Part shown: positions 7,916 through 17,184 of the stretch, piece after piece
How the letters are laid out: each line of letters opens with the position of its first letter
How positions within the stretch are numbered: position 1 is the stretch's first letter
Origin: Rathayibacter sp. VKM Ac-2856
GTDB taxonomy: Bacteria > Actinomycetota > Actinomycetes > Actinomycetales > Microbacteriaceae
DNA length: 64,000 bases
Direction of reading: 5' to 3'
Assembly: GCF_013205055.1 (NCBI RefSeq)
Contig: NZ_JABMLF010000003.1
Coordinates: 62,001 to 126,000, forward strand
Position numbers and translations under genes: made by a program
Notes under the pieces: generated by a model
Told to the model about the DNA's origin: nothing
Databases searched by the model: none
Seen by the model: only the letters and a program-made list of their open reading frames with translations

Positions 7916-9394
7916 ATGACCGAGACGTCGACCGACCGCGCGACCGGCGCCCCTCCGGCCCCCGACCGCCGCGCCTGGCGCTCCCTCGTGGTCCTCCTGG
8001 CGGGCATGTTCATCGCCCTGCTCGACACCACCATCGTCAACGTCGCCCTGCCGACGATCCGCACCACCCTCGACGCCTCCGAGTCCACGCTCTCCTGGAT
8101 CATCTCCGGCTACGCGCTCGCGTTCGGCCTCGCGCTCATCCCCGCGGGCCGCCTCGGCGACCGGTTCGGGCACAAGTGGGTCTTCGTCAGCGGCGTCGCG
8201 CTCTTCACCGTCGCGAGCTTCGCCTGCGGTCTGGCCGCGGACGACGTGCAGCTCGTCGTCGCGCGCGTGGTGCAGGGCCTCGCGGGCGGCGTCTTCGTGC
8301 CCGCGGTCAACGCCTACATCCAGCTCCTCTTCCGCGGCCCGGCCCGCGGCAAGGCCTTCGCCATCATGGGCGCCGTGCTCGGCGTCTCGTCGGCGCTCGG
8401 CCCGATCATCGGCGGGCTGATCATCCAGGCCTTCGGCGACGAGAACGGCTGGCGCCTGGTCTTCTGGGTCAACCTGCCGATCGGCGTCGCGACCCTGATC
8501 GCCGCCGCGCTGCTGCTCCCGACCCGCCGCGAGCTCGGCGCGGAGGACCGCGCCCCGAGCGGCGGCGTGGACTGGCTCGGCCTGATCCTCGTCTCCGGCG
8601 GACTCGTCGCCCTGCTCGTGCCGCTCATCCAGGGCGAGGACGAGGGCTGGCCGCTGTGGACCTTCCTCTCGATCGCGGGCGGCGTCATCCTGCTCGCCGC
8701 GTTCGGCGCCTGGGAGGTGGCGTACACCCGCCGCGGCCGCGCGCCGCTCGTCCCGCCGACCCTGTTCCGCCACCCGGCCTTCACCGGCGGCGTCATCCTG
8801 GCGCTGGTCTACTTCGCGGCGTTCACGAGCATCTTCTTCACCATCTCGCTGCTCTGGCAGTCGGGCCTCGGCCACACCGCGCTCGAGTCCGGTCTGGTGT
8901 CGATCCCCTTCGCGATCGGCAGCATCGTCAGCGCCTCGCAGAGCAACCGCCTCACCGCCAAGCTCGGCCGCAACGTCCTGGTGCTCGGCAGCGGACTGCT
9001 CGCCGTCGGCCTCGTCTGGGTGTGGCTGGTGCTGCTGACCGCGACGCCCGACTCGATCACGAACTGGCAGCTGCTCGCGCCGCTGTTCATCGCCGGCGTC
9101 GGCAACGGCTTCTTCATCGCGCCGAACGTGCAGTTCATCGTCTCCACGGTCGACCCGCAGGACGCGGGCGCGGCCAGCGGCGTCATCTCGGCGATCCAGC
9201 GGATCGGCTCGGCCGTCGGCATCGCCGCGATCGGCAGCGTCCTCTTCGGCGGACTCGTGATCTCCGGCCCGGACACCGTCGCGTCGGGCTTCCTCGACGC
9301 CGCCGCTCCGGCCATGCTCGTCAGCGCACTGATGGCGATCGCGGCGTTCGCGCTGGTGTTCGTGCTGCCGAAGTCGGTGTCGCGCCGGGGCTGA
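7916..9394 (+). CDS. DHA2-family (EmrB/QacA-like) drug:proton antiporter
   Basis: This 492-residue major facilitator has about fourteen membrane helices. DHA2 hallmarks are the helix-1 motif LLDTTIVNVALPTI, motif A GRLGDRFGHKWVF and motif C-like GVSSALGPIIGGLI. Such proteins expel hydrophobic drugs or metabolites using the proton gradient. The chosen ATG at 7916 starts MTETSTDR, directly in front of a hydrophilic leader of about 20 residues. The 171 bases upstream (7745-7915) hold no other gene that I can support. No regulator gene is adjacent, so control is unclear. Confidence 0.9.
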   Translation: MTETSTDRATGAPPAPDRRAWRSLVVLLAGMFIALLDTTIVNVALPTIRTTLDASESTLSWIISGYALAFGLALIPAGRLGDRFGHKWVFVSGVALFTVASFACGLAADDVQLVVARVVQGLAGGVFVPAVNAYIQLLFRGPARGKAFAIMGAVLGVSSALGPIIGGLIIQAFGDENGWRLVFWVNLPIGVATLIAAALLLPTRRELGAEDRAPSGGVDWLGLILVSGGLVALLVPLIQGEDEGWPLWTFLSIAGGVILLAAFGAWEVAYTRRGRAPLVPPTLFRHPAFTGGVILALVYFAAFTSIFFTISLLWQSGLGHTALESGLVSIPFAIGSIVSASQSNRLTAKLGRNVLVLGSGLLAVGLVWVWLVLLTATPDSITNWQLLAPLFIAGVGNGFFIAPNVQFIVSTVDPQDAGAASGVISAIQRIGSAVGIAAIGSVLFGGLVISGPDTVASGFLDAAAPAMLVSALMAIAAFALVFVLPKSVSRRG

Positions 9395-9415
9395 CCCCCG
9401 GCGCGACCGCCGCCG

Positions 9416-10750
9416 CTACGGGCGCGCTGCCGCTGCGGCCTTCGCGGCGGCCGGCAGCGCGTCGACGATCCGGCCGATCGCCGCGTCGTCGTGAGCGGCC
9501 GAGACGAACCACGCCTCGAACACCGACGGCGGCAGCGAGACGCCCGCGTCGAGCATCGCGTGGAAGAAGGCCGGGTAGCGGAACGACTCCTGCGCCTGGA
9601 CCTGGGCGTAGTCGCGCACCGGCCCGCCGATGTCGGTGAACATGAAGCTGAAGAGGCTGCCCGCGCTCTGCACCGTGTGCACGACGCCCTCGGCCGAGAG
9701 CGCGGCCGAGACCTCGCGCTGCAGCGTCAGGGCGGTGCGGTCGAGCGAGGCGTAGACGGCCTCGTCGGCCAGCTGGAGGGTGCGGATGCCCGCGGCCACG
9801 GCGACCGGATTCCCCGACAGCGTGCCCGCCTGGTACACCGGGCCGAGCGGCGCGAGGTGGTCCATCACGTCCGCGCGCCCGCCGAGCGCCGCGACGGGCA
9901 TGCCGCCGCCGATGACCTTGCCGAAGGTGTAGAGGTCGGCGACGTAGGGCGCCTCCGCTCCCGCGTTCTCGAGACCCCACCAGCCGCCGGCGCTGACGCG
10001 GAAGCCGGTGAGCACCTCGTCCATGATCAGCAGCGAGCCGTTGGTGTGCACGAGCTCGGCGAGCGCCGCGTTGAAGCCCGGCGCGGGCGGCACGACGCCC
10101 ATGTTCGCGGCGGCCGCCTCGGTGATCACCGCGGCGATCTCGGAGCCGCGCTCGGCGAGGACGGCGCGCACCGCGTCGAGGTCGTTGTAGGGCAGCACGA
10201 TCGTCTGCGCCGCCGTCGCCGCCGTCACGCCGGCCGAGGCGGGCAGCGCCAGCGTCGCGAGTCCGGAGCCCGCGTCCGCGAGCAGCCCGTCGGAGTGGCC
10301 GTGGTAGTGGCCGGAGAACTTGATCAGCAGGTCGCGGCCGGTGACCCCGCGGGCCAGCCGGATCGCGGTCATCGTCGCCTCGGTGCCCGTCGAGACCAGG
10401 CGCAGCTTCTCGATCGGCGAGACGCCGCCGGCCGTGATCCGCGCCTCCACCAGCTCGGCCAGCTCGGTCTCGGCCGGGGTCGACGCGCCGAAGGAGAGTC
10501 CGCGCGCCGCGGCCGACTGCACCGCCGCGACGACCTCGGGGTGGGCGTGGCCGAGCACGGCCGGGCCCCAGGAGCAGACCAGGTCGACGTACTCGCGGCC
10601 GTCGGCGTCGGTGATGTACGGACCGGTCGCCGACACCATGAACCTCGGGGTGCCGCCGACGGAGCGGAAGGCCCGGACCGGCGAGTTCACGCCGCCGGGG
10701 ATCGCGTGCCGGGCACGCTCGTACAGGGTGTCGTTCGCGGTGGGAGTCAC
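9416..10750 (-). CDS. hemL: Glutamate-1-semialdehyde 2,1-aminomutase
   Basis: HemL moves the amino group of glutamate 1-semialdehyde to give 5-aminolevulinate, the second step of the C5 heme route that begins with hemA at 20841. The 444-residue protein shows the class III aminotransferase pattern: [14 protein letters not shown] near the start, [16 protein letters not shown], the [13 protein letters not shown] phosphate-binding segment and the PLP lysine in [15 protein letters not shown]. The start is GTG 10750. TATCGT at 10757-10762 sits six bases upstream, so hemL has its own probable leaderless promoter although it lies 67 bases behind hemB. Confidence 0.97.
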   Translation of the reverse strand: MTPTANDTLYERARHAIPGGVNSPVRAFRSVGGTPRFMVSATGPYITDADGREYVDLVCSWGPAVLGHAHPEVVAAVQSAAARGLSFGASTPAETELAELVEARITAGGVSPIEKLRLVSTGTEATMTAIRLARGVTGRDLLIKFSGHYHGHSDGLLADAGSGLATLALPASAGVTAATAAQTIVLPYNDLDAVRAVLAERGSEIAAVITEAAAANMGVVPPAPGFNAALAELVHTNGSLLIMDEVLTGFRVSAGGWWGLENAGAEAPYVADLYTFGKVIGGGMPVAALGGRADVMDHLAPLGPVYQAGTLSGNPVAVAAGIRTLQLADEAVYASLDRTALTLQREVSAALSAEGVVHTVQSAGSLFSFMFTDIGGPVRDYAQVQAQESFRYPAFFHAMLDAGVSLPPSVFEAWFVSAAHDDAAIGRIVDALPAAAKAAAAARP

Positions 10751-10817
10751 CCGACCACGATACGGCGCGCGCCTCAGCGGACGCCGGACGCGGCCGGCCG
10801 CTACCTCGTGACCGCCG

Positions 10818-11789
10818 CTACCTCAGCAGGTCGTTCGCCAGCTCGACCGCCCAGTAGGTGAGCACGGCGTCGGCGCCGGCGCGGACGATGCCGGTGACCG
10901 ACTCCACGATCGCGGCCTCGCGGTTGATCCAGCCATTGGCCGCGGCGGCCTCGATCATCGCGTACTCGCCCGACACCTGGTACGCCCAGACGGGCACGTC
11001 CGAGACGGCGGCGACGTCGGAGAGCACGTCGAGGTAGGACATCGCCGGCTTCACCATCACGACATCCGCGCCCTCGGCGAGATCGAGCGTCGCCTCGCGG
11101 AGCCCCTCGCGGCGGTTCGCGGGGTCCTGCTGGTAGGTTCGCCGGTCGCCCTCGAGCGTGGACTGCACGGCCTCGCGGAACGGGCCGTAGAAGCTGGAGG
11201 CGTACTTGGCCGAGTAGGCGAGGATCGCGGTGTCGAGGTGCCCGGCGCCGTCGAGGGCAGCGCGGATCGCGCCGACCTGGCCGTCCATCATCCCGGACAG
11301 CCCGAGCAGGTGCGAGCCGGCCTCGGCCTGCGCGAGCGCCATCTGCTCGTAGCGCAGAAGCGTCGCGTCGTTGTCGACCCGGCCGCGCTCGTCGAGCACG
11401 CCGCAGTGGCCGTGGTCGGTGAACTCGTCGAGGCAGAGGTCCGTCTGCACGACGAGCGCGTCGCCGACCTCCTCCACCACGGCGCGCGTGGCGGCGTTCA
11501 GCACGCCGTCCGGATCGGTGGCCCCGGAGCCGACCGCGTCACGGGTGGTGGGCACGCCGAAGAGCATGACGCCCCCGAGTCCGGCCTCCGCCGCCTCGGT
11601 CACCGCGCGCCGGACGCTGTCGAGCGACTGGTGCGACACCCCCGGCATCGAGCCGATCGGCTGGGGCTCTGTGATCCCCTCGGCGACGAAGAGGGGGAGG
11701 ACGAGCTGGGCGGGATGGACGCGCGTCTCCTGCACGAGCCGGCGCAGAGCCGGGGTGGTGCGGAGTCGCCGCGGGCGGATCGCGGTCAT
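10818..11789 (-). CDS. hemB: Delta-aminolevulinic acid dehydratase (porphobilinogen synthase)
   Basis: HemB condenses two 5-aminolevulinates to porphobilinogen. The 323-residue protein keeps both catalytic lysine contexts ([15 protein letters not shown] and [12 protein letters not shown]) and the C-terminal YQVSGEYAM. The metal-site loop reads [14 protein letters not shown]: two of the three zinc cysteines are present and the middle one is aspartate, a mixed metal site. The start ATG 11789 follows TAGGCT at 11796-11801 with a six-base gap. It is the first gene of the minus-strand hemB-hemL pair. A plus-strand gene separates it from hemD. Confidence 0.97.
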   Translation of the reverse strand: MTAIRPRRLRTTPALRRLVQETRVHPAQLVLPLFVAEGITEPQPIGSMPGVSHQSLDSVRRAVTEAAEAGLGGVMLFGVPTTRDAVGSGATDPDGVLNAATRAVVEEVGDALVVQTDLCLDEFTDHGHCGVLDERGRVDNDATLLRYEQMALAQAEAGSHLLGLSGMMDGQVGAIRAALDGAGHLDTAILAYSAKYASSFYGPFREAVQSTLEGDRRTYQQDPANRREGLREATLDLAEGADVVMVKPAMSYLDVLSDVAAVSDVPVWAYQVSGEYAMIEAAAANGWINREAAIVESVTGIVRAGADAVLTYWAVELANDLLR

Positions 11790-11826
11790 GCCTCCAGCCT
11801 AAGCCGGTCCCGCCGGGAGCCCCCCG

Positions 11827-11845
11827 CCCGCAGAACATCAGCTCC
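11827..11845. repeat. Degenerate half of the GCACAACATCAGCTGAG palindrome family
   Basis: CCGCAGAACATCAGCTC here differs by two bases from the arm of the palindrome at 12831-12905 (CCGCACAACATCAGCTG on one strand). The two copies bracket the AbiEi-DUF559 gene on both sides. Confidence 0.45.
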
Positions 11846-11928
11846 TCCCCAGGGCCTGCAGGCGCTTCGTTTTCCACAGATCGACGCCCGGCACACCACC
11901 CGGACCGGACGGCCGCCAGGGTCGGCTC

Positions 11929-12807
11929 GTGACTGACCTCGGCTCCCTCCTCGCTGCGGGCGGCGGTTTCGCTCCCGCGAGCGCCCTTCGCGCCGCCGGC
12001 ATCGACCGGACGACCCTCGAGCGCGCACTCTCCGCGGGGGACGTGGTCCGGGTCCGGCGCGGCTGGTACGCACTCGCCGGTGTCCCCGAGATCGAGCTCG
12101 CAGCAGTGCGCGCCGGCGGCGTGCTGACCTGCGTCTCTCTGCTGCACGCGCTCGGACTCTGGACCACCGAGCGACCGGGCCTGCACATCACGCTGGGCGA
12201 CTCCTCCGTCCACTCCGTTCGCCCCGGGGCCGTCGGACACTGGCGGCGATGGCCCGGACAGGGGCGGCGCTCGTTCTCCCAGGACGGGATCGGGTCCGCG
12301 ATCTTGAATCTCATCACCTGCATCGGCGAGGACGACGCGATCGTGACCATCGACTCCGCTCTCAACTCCGGTCTGCTGGACGCGGATGAGCTGCCTGCTC
12401 TTCGCGCACTCGCGCCCGCAGGGAAGCGGAACCTCTTCGCACGAGTGGACGGCCGGAGTCAGTCGGGTCTCGAGACGAAGACGCGCCTGAGCATGCGCCG
12501 CCGCAACGTGCTCGTCCGGCCGCAGGTGCTCATTCCCCGCGTGGGCCGAGTCGACGAGGTGATCGGCGACCGGATGGTCCTCGAGACCGACGGCTACCGC
12601 TACCACTCCAGCGTCGAGCAGTTCCATGAGGACCCCCGTCGCGACCTCGAGCTCGCCCGCCAGGAGTACCTCTGCATCCGTCTCGACAACCATCAGATCA
12701 TGGACGACTGGCCCCGGACCGAGGCGGCTCTCTTCACGATGATCGGCCGGAACGAGCACCTGTGGACCGCCGCGCAGCGCCGTCGCCGAGGACTCGAACG
12801 AGGATGA
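11929..12807 (+). CDS. AbiEi N-terminal domain fused to a DUF559 (Vsr-like) endonuclease-fold domain
   Basis: This 292-residue protein begins with the AbiEi-type winged-helix segment (FAPASALRAAGIDRTTLERA, then VVRVRRGWYAL), continues through a middle region (GVLTCVSLLHALGLW) and ends in a DUF559 domain of the very-short-patch-repair nuclease fold. Nuclease-like elements are SGLETKTRL, VDEVIGDRMVLETDGYRYH and RRDLELARQEYLCIRLD, which together supply E, D and E-x-D residues suited to metal binding. Such proteins are numerous in actinobacteria and their role is unknown; DNA cleavage or antitoxin-like regulation are both guesses. The start is GTG 11929, six bases behind CAGGGT at 11917-11922. 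It is inserted, in opposite orientation, between hemB and hemD and is flanked by repeat arms. Confidence 0.78.
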   Translation: MTDLGSLLAAGGGFAPASALRAAGIDRTTLERALSAGDVVRVRRGWYALAGVPEIELAAVRAGGVLTCVSLLHALGLWTTERPGLHITLGDSSVHSVRPGAVGHWRRWPGQGRRSFSQDGIGSAILNLITCIGEDDAIVTIDSALNSGLLDADELPALRALAPAGKRNLFARVDGRSQSGLETKTRLSMRRRNVLVRPQVLIPRVGRVDEVIGDRMVLETDGYRYHSSVEQFHEDPRRDLELARQEYLCIRLDNHQIMDDWPRTEAALFTMIGRNEHLWTAAQRRRRGLERG

Positions 12808-12830
12808 GCGGCCCTGTCGATGGAGTGCGT

Positions 12831-12905
12831 CCGCACAACGTCAGCTGAGAAGGGGGTCCCTCCTCTGTCAGCCGAGGCCCACCCGTCTCAGCTGATGTTG
12901 TGCGG
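12831..12905. terminator. Large palindrome between convergent genes, likely bidirectional terminator
   Basis: CCGCACAACGTCAGCTGAGA at 12831-12850 pairs with 12886-12905 with a single mismatch in 20 positions, around a 35-base loop. It lies between the convergent AbiEi-DUF559 and hemD genes and ends 13 bases from the hemD stop codon. There is no T-run, as is common for terminators of high-GC actinobacteria. Confidence 0.55.
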
Positions 12906-12917
12906 CGCAGCCGCCGG

Positions 12918-13715
12918 TCAGCGGGTCGCGCGCTCCGCGGCGACGGCGGCGACCGCGTCGATCAGGGAGGAGGCGGAGCGCTCGTCGGCCACGACGTCGA
13001 CGCGCAGGCCGAAGGCGCGGGCGTCCTTCGCGGTCTGCGGGCCGATCGCGGCGACGAGCGTGGACTCCGGCACCGGGCCGAGCTGCCTCTGCACCTGCTC
13101 CGCGACGCTCCCCGAGGTGACCAGGATGGCGTGGACGGCGCCGCTGGCGACGTCGGCGACGACCCGGTCCTCCACCTGCACTCCGACGGTGCGGTAGGCG
13201 ACCACCGAGCGCACGTCGTGGCCGATGCGCTTCAGGCCCTCGGTGAGCAGCGGCTTCGCGATCTCGGAGCGCAGGGTGAGCACGCGCAGCGGGTGCTGCC
13301 CGCCCGTCGCCTGCTCCCACTCGGCGAGCAGGCCCTTCGCGGAGTTGTCCTCGGAGGGGACGAGGTCGACGGAGTAGCCGGCCGCGACGAGCGCCGCGGC
13401 GGTCGTCTCGCCCACGGCGGCGACCTTCGTGCCCGCGGGCACGGTCGTCCGCAGCAGCGACAGCACGTCGACCGTGGTCGCGCTCGTCACCGTCATCCAG
13501 TCGAAGGCGCCGGCCTCGAGGTCGGCGAGGGCCTGCTCGAGGGCGGGGAAGTCATCGGTGGGCGCGAAGTTGATCATCGGAGCGACGACGGGCGACGCTC
13601 CCTTCGCGCGGAGGGCACCGGCGACGCCGTCGCCCCACGGACCTCCGCGGGGGACGAGGACACGCCAGCCCTGCAACGGCTTCTCCCACTGGGAGTAGGC
13701 GGCGGGCACGATCAC
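12918..13715 (-). CDS. hemD: Uroporphyrinogen-III synthase
   Basis: HemD closes and inverts ring D of hydroxymethylbilane to give uroporphyrinogen III. The family is poorly conserved, but the 265-residue protein shows the two-domain alpha/beta layout, the segment DWMTVTSATTVDVL and the later ILVTSGSVAEQV, matching the interdomain motifs. Position also supports it: its GTG start (13715) overlaps the hemC stop as GTGA, so it is translated by coupling to hemC. It is the last gene of the minus-strand hem run before the inserted gene. Confidence 0.93.
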   Translation of the reverse strand: MIVPAAYSQWEKPLQGWRVLVPRGGPWGDGVAGALRAKGASPVVAPMINFAPTDDFPALEQALADLEAGAFDWMTVTSATTVDVLSLLRTTVPAGTKVAAVGETTAAALVAAGYSVDLVPSEDNSAKGLLAEWEQATGGQHPLRVLTLRSEIAKPLLTEGLKRIGHDVRSVVAYRTVGVQVEDRVVADVASGAVHAILVTSGSVAEQVQRQLGPVPESTLVAAIGPQTAKDARAFGLRVDVVADERSASSLIDAVAAVAAERATR

Positions 13716-14713
13716 GAAGAGGCTCCCAGAGGTGCGAGTTGGGCGGCACCCGCACCGAGAAGCGCGTCAGCGAGCAGAGAGCCGCAACGGAACGCGGCTT
13801 CGACGACGGGCAGTTCGCGACCACCATACTGCGGATCCGCCAGGTGTCGAGCACCGGCGACCGAACCGTTATCGATCGGCTCCGCCACCTCCCGAGAGAG
13901 GGACGCCGAGCCGTCGACCGCGAACACCACGCCGCGGGTCACGACGCTGTCGCCCTCGACCGATGCGCTGGCGCCGATCGGCGCGGCGCAGCCCGCCTCG
14001 AGCACGGCCAGCAGCGCGCGCTCCGCGGTGATCGCCGCGCGGGTCGGGGCGTGCTCGACGGCCGCGAGCGCGGCCCGCAACTCCTCGGACGGCTCCTCGT
14101 CGCGGACCTCGATCGCGAGCGCACCCTGACCGGGCGCGTGCGGCGAGACGTCGAAGTCGAGCACCTCGGTGATCGCGTCGGTCCGGCCGAGGCGGCGGAG
14201 CCCCGACAGCGCCAGCACGATAGCGTCGAGCGGCGACGCGCTCCCCGCGGACACGCGGCCGAGCCGGGTGTCGATGTTCCCGCGGATGTCGACGATCTCG
14301 AGGTCGGGACGCGCGGCGAGCAGCGCGGCCCGCCGCCGCGGCGAGCCCGTGCCGACCCGAGCCCCGTGGGGCAGGGTCGCCAGGGTCGCCCCGTCGCGGG
14401 CGCAGAGCGCGTCGCGCGGATCCTCGCGCTCCGGCACCGCGCCGAGGACGAGGCCCTCGACCGGCGCCGTCGGCAGGTCCTTCAGCGAGTGCACGATCGC
14501 GTCGCAGCGGCCGGCCAGCAGGGCGTCGCGCAGAGCGCTGACGAAGACCCCGGTGCCGCCGAGGGACGCGAGCGAGCCGCGCATCCGGTCGCCGTCGGAC
14601 TCGATGCGCACCAGCTCGACGGGCACGCCCGCGGCCCGGGACATCAGATCCGCCGTCATCCGGGTCTGCGCCACCGCGAGCGCGCTCGCGCGGGTGCCGA
14701 CTCGGATGCTCAC
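13712..14713 (-). CDS. hemC: Porphobilinogen deaminase (hydroxymethylbilane synthase)
   Basis: HemC polymerises four porphobilinogens on a dipyrromethane cofactor. The 333-residue protein starts RVGTRASALAVAQT, has SLASLGGTGVFVSALRDALL and IVHSLKDLPTA (the catalytic aspartate region HSLKD), and carries the cofactor cysteine in EAGCAAPIGA. The start ATG 14713 lies 16 bases downstream of the hemH stop, so it belongs to the hemQ-hemH-hemC-hemD operon. Confidence 0.97.
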   Translation of the reverse strand: MSIRVGTRASALAVAQTRMTADLMSRAAGVPVELVRIESDGDRMRGSLASLGGTGVFVSALRDALLAGRCDAIVHSLKDLPTAPVEGLVLGAVPEREDPRDALCARDGATLATLPHGARVGTGSPRRRAALLAARPDLEIVDIRGNIDTRLGRVSAGSASPLDAIVLALSGLRRLGRTDAITEVLDFDVSPHAPGQGALAIEVRDEEPSEELRAALAAVEHAPTRAAITAERALLAVLEAGCAAPIGASASVEGDSVVTRGVVFAVDGSASLSREVAEPIDNGSVAGARHLADPQYGGRELPVVEAAFRCGSLLADALLGAGAAQLAPLGASS

Positions 14714-14729
14714 GACAGGATGCTTCCCG

Positions 14730-15989
14730 TCACGGTGCGATCCCCGCGAGCGCCGGCTTGAAGCCCGCGCGCACGTTCTCGCAGCAGCCCGGACGGCAGA
14801 CGTCGTACCAGGGGCCGAGCGCCGTCATCGACGGACGGTCCTCGACCGGCGTGCCGTTCACCCGCTCCATGACGAGGTCGACGAGACCGGAGACGTAGAC
14901 CGGGTCGGTGCCCGGCGTCGCGACGCGGATCGCGACCAGGCCGTGCTCCTCGGAGGTCTCGAGCGCCTCGTTGTCGAGGTCCCACATGACCTCCATGTGG
15001 TCCGAGACGAAGCCGAGCGGCACGATCACGAGCGCCTTGCGGCCCTTGGCGGGCAGCTCGGCGATGGCGTCGTTGATGTCGGGCTCGAGCCACGGCTGGG
15101 TGGGCGGGCCGGAGCGCGACTGGTAGACCAGCTGCCACGGCACGTCCTCCGCGCCAGCGGCCGCCATGACGACCTCCGCTACCGCGAGGTGCTGGGCCTC
15201 GTAGGCCCCGCCGTCGCCGAAGTGGTGCACGTCGACGACGGTGCCGTCCTCGTGGCGCTCGTGCGGACCGCTGCGCGCGGCGTCGGTGGAGGGGATCGAG
15301 TGCGTCGCGAAGAGCACCTCGACCTCGGTGGTCGCGTCCAGGCCGGGCAGGCGCGAGCGCAGCTCGTCGAGCCCGTCGTGGACGGCCTTCACGAACGGCA
15401 TCACGAAGCCGGGGTGGTCGAAGAACTGGCGGACCTTGTCGATCCGCAGCTCGCCCTCGAGGCCGGTCGCGTCGAGCGCGGCGGCGAAGTCCTCGCGGTA
15501 CTGACGGCAGGAGGAGAAGGACGAGTAGGCGCTGGTCGCGACGGCGATCAGATTCGAGAAGCCGCGCTCCTTCGCCTCCGTCACCGCCTCGCTCATGTAG
15601 GGCGCCCAGTTGCGGTTGCCCCAGAGCACGGGCAGGTCGATGCCGCGGTTCGCGAGCTCGGCCTCCAGCGCGGCCTTCAGCGCGCGGTTCTGCGCGTTGA
15701 TCGGACTGACGCCGCCGAAGTGGCGGTAGTGGTGGGCGACCTCCTCGAGGCGCTCCTCCGGGATGCCGCGGCCGCGCGTGACGTTGCGCAGGAACGGGAT
15801 GACGTCGTCCTGGCCCTCCGGACCACCGAAGCCGGCGAGCAGGATCGCGTCGTAGGCGACCGGCACGGAGACGTGCTCGGGGCCGGAGGCGGCGGCGGGC
15901 GTGGCGCCGCGAACGAGGACGCCCTCGGGGACCGCGGGGACGGCCTCGGCGAAGTCGCGCGCCTCGGGGGCGGGAACGGTGGAGCTCAT
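14730..15989 (-). CDS. hemH: Coproporphyrin III ferrochelatase
   Basis: The enzyme inserts iron into coproporphyrin III to give coproheme, which HemQ then decarboxylates. The 419-residue protein has DAILLAGFGGPEG at the start, FATHSIPSTDA with the metal-site histidine, and YQSRSGPP. A cysteine in SSFSSCRQYRED and three cysteines at the C-terminus (VCRPGCCENV) match the four ligands of the [2Fe-2S] cluster known in actinobacterial ferrochelatases. The ATG at 15989 overlaps the hemQ stop as ATGA. An N-terminal extension of about 45 residues precedes the catalytic domain. Confidence 0.96.
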   Translation of the reverse strand: MSSTVPAPEARDFAEAVPAVPEGVLVRGATPAAASGPEHVSVPVAYDAILLAGFGGPEGQDDVIPFLRNVTRGRGIPEERLEEVAHHYRHFGGVSPINAQNRALKAALEAELANRGIDLPVLWGNRNWAPYMSEAVTEAKERGFSNLIAVATSAYSSFSSCRQYREDFAAALDATGLEGELRIDKVRQFFDHPGFVMPFVKAVHDGLDELRSRLPGLDATTEVEVLFATHSIPSTDAARSGPHERHEDGTVVDVHHFGDGGAYEAQHLAVAEVVMAAAGAEDVPWQLVYQSRSGPPTQPWLEPDINDAIAELPAKGRKALVIVPLGFVSDHMEVMWDLDNEALETSEEHGLVAIRVATPGTDPVYVSGLVDLVMERVNGTPVEDRPSMTALGPWYDVCRPGCCENVRAGFKPALAGIAP

Positions 15990-16762
15990 CGGAGGACCTC
16001 GGCGATCTGGTCGGCCTCGATGCGCCGACCGGTGTAGAAGGGGACTTCCTCGCGCACGTGGCGGCGGGCCTCGGTGGCCCGCAGGTCGCGCATGAGGTCG
16101 ACCAGGTTGACCAGCTCCTCGTCCTCGAGCGCGAGGATCCACTCGTAGTCGCCCAGCGAGAAGGAGGCGACCGTGTTGGTCAGCACGGAGCGGAAGCGCG
16201 AGCCCTGACGGCCGTGCTGGGCGAGCATGGTGCGGCGCTCCTCCTCGGGGAGGATGTACCACTCGTAGGAGCGGACGAACGGGTAGACCGTCAGCCAGCG
16301 GGCCGGCGCCTTGCCGCGCATGTACGCGGGCAGGTGATTGGCGCTGAACTCGGCGTCGCGGTGCACGCCCATCGCGTTCCACGTCGGAAGGAGCCCGCAG
16401 AGCAGCTCCGTGCGGCGCAGCTCGCGGTATGCGCGCTGCAGCTCCTCGGGGGCCGCTCCGGTGAGCCAGAGCATGATGTCGGCGTCGGCGCGCAGGGCCG
16501 AGACGTCGTAGGTGCCGCGCACCGTGACGCCTTCGCCGGCGAGCCGTGCGACGGCGTCCTCGTAGGCCGTGGCGGCCTGGGCGGACTCGTCGGCGGAGAG
16601 GGTGAACGGGCGTGAGGGATCCCTGCGGAGAACCGCCCAGAGCGTGTATCCCAGGGCCTGATCGGAGTGATCCTGATCGGCGGGGGGCTGCGGCGCCGGT
16701 GCGGCGCTCGTGTCGGGGGCGGACTGAACGGGACCCGCCGTTCCGGCGGTCTGATCGGTCAT
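15986..16762 (-). CDS. hemQ: Coproheme decarboxylase (HemQ/ChdC)
   Basis: HemQ converts coproheme to heme b by two peroxide-dependent decarboxylations, the final step of the Gram-positive pathway. The 258-residue protein begins with a disordered Pro/Ala-rich segment of about 35 residues. The chlorite-dismutase-like fold follows, with the family segments FVRSYEWYILPEEERR and MRDLRATEARRHVREEVPFYTGRRI. The start ATG 16762 has GATGAT at 16769-16774 six bases upstream. It leads the tightly overlapping hemQ-hemH-hemC-hemD run. Its presence fixes the pathway as coproporphyrin-dependent. Confidence 0.95.
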   Translation of the reverse strand: MTDQTAGTAGPVQSAPDTSAAPAPQPPADQDHSDQALGYTLWAVLRRDPSRPFTLSADESAQAATAYEDAVARLAGEGVTVRGTYDVSALRADADIMLWLTGAAPEELQRAYRELRRTELLCGLLPTWNAMGVHRDAEFSANHLPAYMRGKAPARWLTVYPFVRSYEWYILPEEERRTMLAQHGRQGSRFRSVLTNTVASFSLGDYEWILALEDEELVNLVDLMRDLRATEARRHVREEVPFYTGRRIEADQIAEVLR

Positions 16763-16881
16763 TGATCCATCATCCCTCCGCTCGCGCCGATGCACAAAAG
16801 CAGGAGGGACTCTGGCGCCGGGGGGCCGGGAGCGCTAGCGGCTCGCGGCTCCCCGGCACCGGGTGGGCGCCCGGTCCGGGG

Positions 16882-17184
16882 TCAGTCCTCGACGACCGCG
16901 CGGACGATGCCCCAGACGACGAGGCCGACGGCCGCGGCGGCGCCCGCGGCACCGGCGATCAGGGCCTCGGGGTGGTGCTTGCGCACGACGGAGACCTTGC
17001 GCTCCAGGGTGCGCTGGACGTTCCGCACCTTGCGCGGGACGTTCACCTTGTACTCGATCGCGTCGAGCGTCGCGGCGAGCTCGCTGCGCGCGCGCTCGAT
17101 GTCGGCCTTCAGCTGGCTCGGCTGGAGCTCCGCCGGGTCGACGAAGCGGGGCGTGGTGCTGGATACAGCGCGATCAGTGGTCAT
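16882..17184 (-). CDS. DUF3618 single-pass membrane protein
   Basis: This 100-residue protein has a helical segment with LKADIERARSELAATLDAIEY, the hallmark of DUF3618, then a basic stretch (RKVRNVQRTLERKVSVVRKH) and one C-terminal membrane helix (AGAAGAAAAVGLVVWGIV). Its first codons overlap the end of the holin-like gene by 11 bases. The family regularly sits beside holin-like and YtxH-like proteins in actinobacteria and probably forms an envelope-associated complex; the role is unknown. Confidence 0.85.
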   Translation of the reverse strand: MTTDRAVSSTTPRFVDPAELQPSQLKADIERARSELAATLDAIEYKVNVPRKVRNVQRTLERKVSVVRKHHPEALIAGAAGAAAAVGLVVWGIVRAVVED

